64,000 nt of DNA from Halomonas sp. 54_146 (GTDB taxonomy: Bacteria; Pseudomonadota; Gammaproteobacteria; Pseudomonadales; Halomonadaceae), in assembly GCF_001507855.1 (NCBI RefSeq), contig NZ_LGEN01000011.1:38626-102625 (forward strand). The letters are read 5' to 3'. A model generated the notes under the pieces. That model saw nothing but the letters and a program-made list of their open reading frames with translations, was not told where the DNA came from and made no database searches. The translations under genes and the position numbers were made by a program. Shown in pieces: positions 59,866 to 64,000 of the stretch. Each line of letters begins with the position of its first letter. Within the stretch, counting starts at the first letter, position 1.

Positions 59866-60645
59866 ATGGTTAAAAATTCAACGCGCCGCTGGCGGGCTCA
59901 AGTGGCGGCCGCTCTGTTCACCACTTTTAGCAGCGGTTTTCTATTACTTCACGCCCTGCCACTCCACGCCCTGCCGCTAACCATCAATACTGAAGAGTAC
60001 CCACCGTTTAACTATGCCGGCGAGCAAGGACAAATTATCGGCAGTGCAACCGAGCAGCTGCGAAAAGCACTGCGGCAAACCGATACTGACGCTTATTTTC
60101 GGCTATTGCCGTGGGCACGCGCTTACACCGAGGCACGGCTGCGCGATCACTACTGCGTTTATTCCACCGCCCGCACCCGTGAGCGTGAAGCGTTATTTCA
60201 GTGGGTAGGGCCGCTTGCGGTTAATGAATGGGCAGCCTTCAGTTTAGCGGAACGCGGCCTGAACATTACCGAACTGTCGGAACTGCGCGCTTGGCGTGTG
60301 GGCAGTTATCGTGAAGATGCCATCGGCGATTATGTTGCCGCTTTAGGCATTACTGTTCTGCGCGCCCCCACCGAGAGAGAAAATATAGCGCGCCTAAAAG
60401 CCGGCCTGATTGATGTCATTGTGACGGGCAAAGCCACCGGTGAATTTATGGCCGCAGAACAAAACATCGGGTTAGCGCATTTATTTACCTTCGCCCGTTC
60501 ACCGCTTTATCTGGCTTGTCACCCTAGCGTGTCAGAAGCGCTATTAGTGCGCCTACAAAGCCAGCTAGATGCCTTGCATACTGATGTTCAAGACGACGCT
60601 CAAAACGTTCAAGACGTTAAAAACACTCAAAAGGATAAGCCGTAA
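59866..60645 (+). CDS. Periplasmic substrate-binding-like protein 2
   Basis: 259 aa, a diverged paralogue of the preceding gene: signal peptide with a duplicated HALPLHALPL, then INTEEYPPFNYAGEQGQIIG, LLPWARAYTEA, YSTARTREREALFQWVGPLA. AGAGG precedes the ATG. The C-terminus has a repetitive QDDAQNVQDVKNTQ tail. Its TAA overlaps an ATG (TAATG at 60643-60647) that should start the cyclase gene but is out of frame with it. Confidence 0.85.
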   Translation: MVKNSTRRWRAQVAAALFTTFSSGFLLLHALPLHALPLTINTEEYPPFNYAGEQGQIIGSATEQLRKALRQTDTDAYFRLLPWARAYTEARLRDHYCVYSTARTREREALFQWVGPLAVNEWAAFSLAERGLNITELSELRAWRVGSYREDAIGDYVAALGITVLRAPTERENIARLKAGLIDVIVTGKATGEFMAAEQNIGLAHLFTFARSPLYLACHPSVSEALLVRLQSQLDALHTDVQDDAQNVQDVKNTQKDKP

Positions 60646-60689
60646 TGGGTAATCACTACCGGCTACCCTTGCCCAAAAAGGCAGCCTGA
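60645..60689 (+). other. Expected cyclase start, out of frame at an A5 tract
   Basis: The ATG at 60645 overlaps the upstream stop and has AAGGA 10 bases before it, as expected for coupled translation. Its frame reads MGNHYRLPLPKKAA and stops at TGA 60687-60689. One extra A in the A5 tract (60675-60679) would fuse it to the cyclase as MGNHYRLPLPKKGSLTTKQA followed by a complete membrane helix. Confidence 0.7.
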
Positions 60690-60715
60690 CGACCAAACAA
60701 GCGCTTTTAACGCTG

Positions 60716-61915
60716 TTGATTGCCCTCGTGATTGGCACCATCGCCGGCAGCGCTGAGCTATTCAGCCACGCATCCAATATGCGCCAAGAGGTACAGTTGC
60801 GCATTGCCCAGCAGATGGCGATCGTCAATGGCGCGGCAGCAGAAGCCGCCTTCCAGCTTAATCCTGTGCTCGCCCATCAAATAGCTCACGGGCTGTTTAG
60901 CGATGAGGTGGTGGCCTGGGTAATCATTCGCGATGACTTTGGTCGACCGCTAGCGGAGTTTAATACCGCAGAGCAGGTTAACTCGACATGGCTTAGCCAG
61001 TATTTGTTTAGCGATATGCTGCACCACCAGGCAGCCCTGGAATATTTTATTGGCAGCGATATGCCAGAGGCGATTGTGGGCGAGATCGAGCTATTTCTGG
61101 CGGAAGATTACTTGGCACAGCAATTCCTGGCGCGCATTTATTCAGTAGTGGGGGTCAGTGTCTTAGAGGCGTTTATTTTAAGCCTGTTGGTCATCGCTTT
61201 TTTCCACGTATTCATTACTCGCCCACTGCTCAAAGTACATGAAGCCATTACCCATACCGACCCCACGCGGCCTGGGCAGTGGCCCAAGCCAAGCTTACGC
61301 GGCCACCGGCATGATGAACTGGGGCATTTAGTCGATAGCCTGGACCACCTTTTAAAGGCATTTCAGCAGGGGTTAGAACAACGCGACCAGCTTCATCACC
61401 TTTCCACTATGGATGGCTTGACCGGCGTAGCCAACCGCCGCCACTTTGATGAGTTCTATCAGCGCCACTGGGAGCTCGCGCAGCAAACCCAGCAGCCGCT
61501 CTCGGTTATTTTTATCGATATCGATAACTTTAAAGAATTCAACGACCACTATGGCCACGCCATGGGTGACGACGCACTGCGAGCAGTCTCGAACGCACTC
61601 AACCAGTGCCTTGACCCCACGCGGGATTTACTGGCCCGCTATGGGGGCGAAGAGTTTGTCTGTGTGTTGCTCGGCAAACACCACGATAACGCGGTGCAGG
61701 TCGCTAACTGCCTACGCGAAGCCGTACTGTCATTGGCCATTCCCCATGCCTATTCAAGCACCCACGCCAACTTGACCGTTAGCATGGGCGTTTCCAGCAT
61801 GTCGCCTGGCTTACCGGTTAGCGCTGATGCGTTGATTCAACATGCCGACCAGCACCTATACCATGCCAAACGGCTTGGCCGAAACCGAGTCGAGACATGC
61901 AAACGCCCGGCATAG
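60716..61915 (+). CDS. Membrane diguanylate cyclase with periplasmic sensor domain
   Basis: Makes cyclic di-GMP from two GTP. The open frame from TTG 60716 codes 399 aa: a membrane segment at the very start, a sensor region of about 130 residues (RIAQQMAIVNGAAAEAAFQL), a second membrane segment (VSVLEAFILSLLVIAFFHVF), a HAMP-like linker, and GGDEF with DGLTGVANRRHFDEF, FIDIDNFKEFNDHYGHAMGD and the active site GGEEF at about 310-314. The inhibitory RxxD site is not conserved (PTRD precedes). The TTG has no ribosome site and cuts the first membrane helix; the true start is probably ATG 60645 with a one-base indel. Confidence 0.85.
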   Translation: MIALVIGTIAGSAELFSHASNMRQEVQLRIAQQMAIVNGAAAEAAFQLNPVLAHQIAHGLFSDEVVAWVIIRDDFGRPLAEFNTAEQVNSTWLSQYLFSDMLHHQAALEYFIGSDMPEAIVGEIELFLAEDYLAQQFLARIYSVVGVSVLEAFILSLLVIAFFHVFITRPLLKVHEAITHTDPTRPGQWPKPSLRGHRHDELGHLVDSLDHLLKAFQQGLEQRDQLHHLSTMDGLTGVANRRHFDEFYQRHWELAQQTQQPLSVIFIDIDNFKEFNDHYGHAMGDDALRAVSNALNQCLDPTRDLLARYGGEEFVCVLLGKHHDNAVQVANCLREAVLSLAIPHAYSSTHANLTVSMGVSSMSPGLPVSADALIQHADQHLYHAKRLGRNRVETCKRPA

Positions 61916-61924
61916 CGCCGGGCG
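61904..61924 (+). terminator. Hairpin at the end of the cyclase gene
   Basis: CGCCCGGC / GCCGGGCG with a 5-base loop, overlapping the stop codon; GTCACAGAAAAA follows. A moderate terminator candidate, possibly acting on both strands. Confidence 0.55.
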
Positions 61925-61955
61925 TCACAGAAAAACAGCGTGCCGAACAAGAGCG

Positions 61956-62102
61956 CTAGAGCAACCAGTGCGCAACAACAGCAGCAAGGCCAACCACTAT
62001 CGCCGTTACCACGGCAACGGTCACCACGCGGTCAAGCCAGCGGTCAAAGGCAGCCCCTTTGGACCGCCTTCGGGTTGCCCCATGGCGTCCTTGCCGAGCC
62101 AT
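61956..62102 (-). CDS. Small single-span membrane protein (48 aa) behind the BCCT gene
   Basis: ATG at 62102 with GCGAGG 6 bases upstream; an ATG at 62108 in frame is an alternative. The product opens with the basic MARQGRHGATRRRSKGAAFD, followed by RWLDRV and one membrane helix (VVTVAVVTAIVVGLAAVVAH) ending WLL. The positive charges predict a cytoplasmic N-terminus. It starts 42 bp after the BCCT stop on the same strand with no terminator between, so it is likely cotranscribed. No family recognised. Confidence 0.7.
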   Translation of the reverse strand: MARQGRHGATRRRSKGAAFDRWLDRVVTVAVVTAIVVGLAAVVAHWLL

Positions 62103-62143
62103 TAGCATCCTCGCTCCATGTGTCGTGCTCCTGAAAATAACCG

Positions 62144-63769
62144 CTAGCTATTAATGCGCCGGTTAACCACGTTGGGCGCACGACGCAGGCGTTCTTCTTC
62201 ACCCAATAGCTCGGCTTCAAAGGCGTCAGCACCCACCGGCGTTTCACCATGGCGACGATAAAGCTGCGTTAGCATAGCCTTGCGGTCTGCGCGCAGTTCC
62301 TGCATTAACACAAACACCATCATATACAGAATAAAAGTGAACGGCAGTGCCGACAGCACCGATGCCGATTGCAGCCCCGTTAAGCCACCCGATGCAATCA
62401 GCGTCAGGCAGATAGCCGCGATCAGCACACCCCAAATAATGCGCTTATATAACGGCGGATTAATCGAACCGTTGTCGGTCATTTGCGCCACGATATACGA
62501 CGCCGAATCTGCAGACGTCACCAGGAAAATAAAGATCAGTACCATCGCCACGACCGACAGCACGCCGGTAAAGGGCATCAGCTCAAACATTTCAAAAAGC
62601 GCCACGGTAATATTATTTTGCGTCGCGGCGGCCAGGCCGATATCGCTGCCATTTAGCTCCATATGCAGCGCCGCACCGCCGAACACACCGATCCACAAAC
62701 AGGCCAGCAGCGGCGGCACAAACAGCACCCCAAACACATATTCCTTGATAGTACGGCCACGGGATACGCGAGCAATAAAGGTGCCGACAAAGGGCGACCA
62801 GGCAATCACCCACGCCCAGTAGAAAATCGTCCAGCTGCTGGCCCACTCATTATCGCTATAGGGCGAAATACGCAGGCTCATGCCGATAAAATTCTGCAGG
62901 TAGTCGCCAATCCCTACCGTAATGGTTTCCAATATAGCCAGCGTCGGGCCCGTAAAGAGGACATATAGCATCAGCCCGATGCATAAAATCATATTGAGGT
63001 TAGAGAGCCGTTTAATGCCTTTATCCAAACCCGACCACGTAGAAGCCATATAGGCACAGAACATCACGAAGAGAATAATAAACTGCCAAAGGCCATTTTC
63101 AGGCAGCCCAAACACAGCGTTCAACCCGCCGTTCATTTGCAGCACGCCCAAACCCAGCGAGGTGGCGACACCCATCACCGTGGCAACCACGGCAAAGACA
63201 TCCAGCCAAGAGGCATAAGGGCGAATGTTAGGGTTTTTAGCCGTGATCGACGACAGCACCGAAGAGACCAGCCCCGCCTGCCCTTTACGAAACTGAAAGT
63301 AGGCAATGATCAGCCCGACAATCGAAAACGCCGCCCACTGGTGAATACCCCAGTTAAAGTAGCTGTACTGGATAGCGTAGCGGGCGGCGGCTTCTGTCTC
63401 GGCGGGCATATCGCCATAAGGGGGGTCAATGTAGTGAAACATGGGTTCGGCCATGCCATAAAACACCAGCCCAACACCAAAACCTGCGGCTAGCAACATG
63501 CTGACCCACGAAAAAAAGCTGTAGTTAGGCCGGCTGTCCTGGGGGCCTAAGCGCACTTTACCGTACTTGCTCAGCGCCAATCCAAACAGGAAAATGACAA
63601 ACCCGAAAACTGAAAACAGGTAGAACCAACCAAATAGTTCCGTCACCGTTGTTAGCGCCCCTTCTGCCGCGTTAGCAAACCCTTCTGGAAATGCTGCGCC
63701 GACAACCACCAAGCCGAAAATAATCACGACGGATGCAATGAAAACCGACTTGCCTCCATGATTGGCCAT
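62144..63769 (-). CDS. BCCT family betaine/choline/carnitine transporter
   Basis: Sodium- or proton-coupled uptake of a quaternary ammonium compatible solute or related compound. 541 aa from ATG 63769, with AGGAGG 4 bases upstream; a longer frame to 63865 is unsupported. About 12 membrane segments; family motifs GMAEPMFHYIDPP, WGIHQWAAFSIVGLIIAYF, the signature WVIAWSPFVGTFIARVSRGR and FLVTSADSASYIVAQM. The tail is short and basic/acidic, so regulation may be simple. Substrate (betaine, choline, carnitine or DMSP) cannot be settled from sequence. Confidence 0.92.
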   Translation of the reverse strand: MANHGGKSVFIASVVIIFGLVVVGAAFPEGFANAAEGALTTVTELFGWFYLFSVFGFVIFLFGLALSKYGKVRLGPQDSRPNYSFFSWVSMLLAAGFGVGLVFYGMAEPMFHYIDPPYGDMPAETEAAARYAIQYSYFNWGIHQWAAFSIVGLIIAYFQFRKGQAGLVSSVLSSITAKNPNIRPYASWLDVFAVVATVMGVATSLGLGVLQMNGGLNAVFGLPENGLWQFIILFVMFCAYMASTWSGLDKGIKRLSNLNMILCIGLMLYVLFTGPTLAILETITVGIGDYLQNFIGMSLRISPYSDNEWASSWTIFYWAWVIAWSPFVGTFIARVSRGRTIKEYVFGVLFVPPLLACLWIGVFGGAALHMELNGSDIGLAAATQNNITVALFEMFELMPFTGVLSVVAMVLIFIFLVTSADSASYIVAQMTDNGSINPPLYKRIIWGVLIAAICLTLIASGGLTGLQSASVLSALPFTFILYMMVFVLMQELRADRKAMLTQLYRRHGETPVGADAFEAELLGEEERLRRAPNVVNRRINS

Positions 63770-64000
63770 ATAACCTCCTGCTGGATAAGCATTATGCACT
63801 GTCAATGCGCTTGTATAGTTAAACTTGTACGGCCAAATAGTAACAGCTGAAAAACCTAACCGCATTTATCGAAAAGCGCGGAATACTCCATCCAAGCCAC
63901 CGCATTGGGTGGGGATGGATAGCGCGGCACCCGCCAGGGTGCCTAGCTGGCACTTGCACTTGAGAACTTACATGACACGAGCTACGCTGTAAGCCATGAA
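63770..64000. other. BCCT upstream region and window end
   Basis: Contains the BCCT promoter (not identified) and a perfect 7-bp hairpin GGCACCC-GCCA-GGGTGCC at 63926-63943, followed by an alternative GTGCC-TAGCT-GGCAC at 63939-63953. No gene can be supported here. Confidence 0.5.

Noticed and set aside
60672..60682. Programmed -1 frameshift at CCCAAAAAGG in the cyclase leader
   Set aside because: The phase gives C AAA AAG, not a proper X XXY YYZ heptamer, and no downstream stem or upstream stimulator is evident; a simple one-base indel explains the data better.
63964..64000. Possible C-terminal end of a minus-strand gene (reads FMAYSVARVM then TAA)
   Set aside because: Only about ten codons are in the window and no family is recognisable.

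Overview
The window looks like a chromosomal segment of a moderately halophilic gammaproteobacterium of the family Halomonadaceae (Halomonas/Vreelandella type). The basis is protein recognition, an estimated GC content near 58-60% (not computed), a betaine/choline/carnitine-type (BCCT) osmolyte transporter, and gene orders shared with Pseudomonas: nadA-bepA-tusA-like-AI-2E-bcp-dapA-bamC-purC, and ubiE-ubiJ-ubiB-hisE-tatABC. I found 57 protein-coding genes and one partial one, two tRNA-Lys genes, no rRNA, no CRISPR array, no insertion sequence and no prophage. It is mostly core genome.

Layout. 1-9.2 kb: rsmJ (partial)-tsaB and adk, the pyruvate dehydrogenase operon aceE-aceF, and the divergent pair ampD/nadC. 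9.2-18.5 kb: a GNAT acetyltransferase, trmO, purC-bamC-dapA (one strand, probably one operon), bcp, an AI-2E family permease with a TusA-like protein, the periplasmic protease bepA, and nadA. 18.8-27.8 kb: two identical tRNA-Lys(UUU) genes, rluB-scpB-scpA (overlapping), radD and purL. 27.9-32.5 kb: mltF, tadA, tesB and a short malic enzyme. 32.7-40.2 kb: rpmE/priA, argS, an FtsN-like SPOR protein, hslV-hslU. 40.2-46.1 kb: a DUF971 gene, the ubiquinone genes ubiE-ubiJ-ubiB, hisE and tatABC. 46.2-56.3 kb: elbB, hemB, ppk1, divergent metE/metR, and an RstA/RstB-type two-component system. 56.4-64 kb: the most accessory part, with a tiny orphan ORF, small membrane proteins, a retropepsin-like protease, a UMF1-type MFS protein, two periplasmic binding proteins in one operon with a diguanylate cyclase, and a BCCT transporter with a small membrane protein just downstream.

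Four observations stand out. (1) A structured intergenic element occurs twice, at 30906-31001 and 50436-50527, each time between the 3' ends of convergent genes. Its core is nearly identical in both copies, while the outer stems differ in sequence yet stay complementary. (2) Short tandem duplications (units of roughly 12-19 bp) recur throughout; several span stop codons and one multiplies the metR start region. (3) The operon at 59092-61915 pairs two substrate-binding-like proteins with a membrane diguanylate cyclase and has no ABC permease. The natural ATG of the cyclase is out of frame by one base at an A5 tract. (4) Two small genes are visible: 56488-56628 (46 aa, very strong ribosome site) and 61956-62102 (48 aa, one membrane segment, behind the BCCT gene).

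All identifications come from reading the sequence and from memory of protein families; no database search was run.
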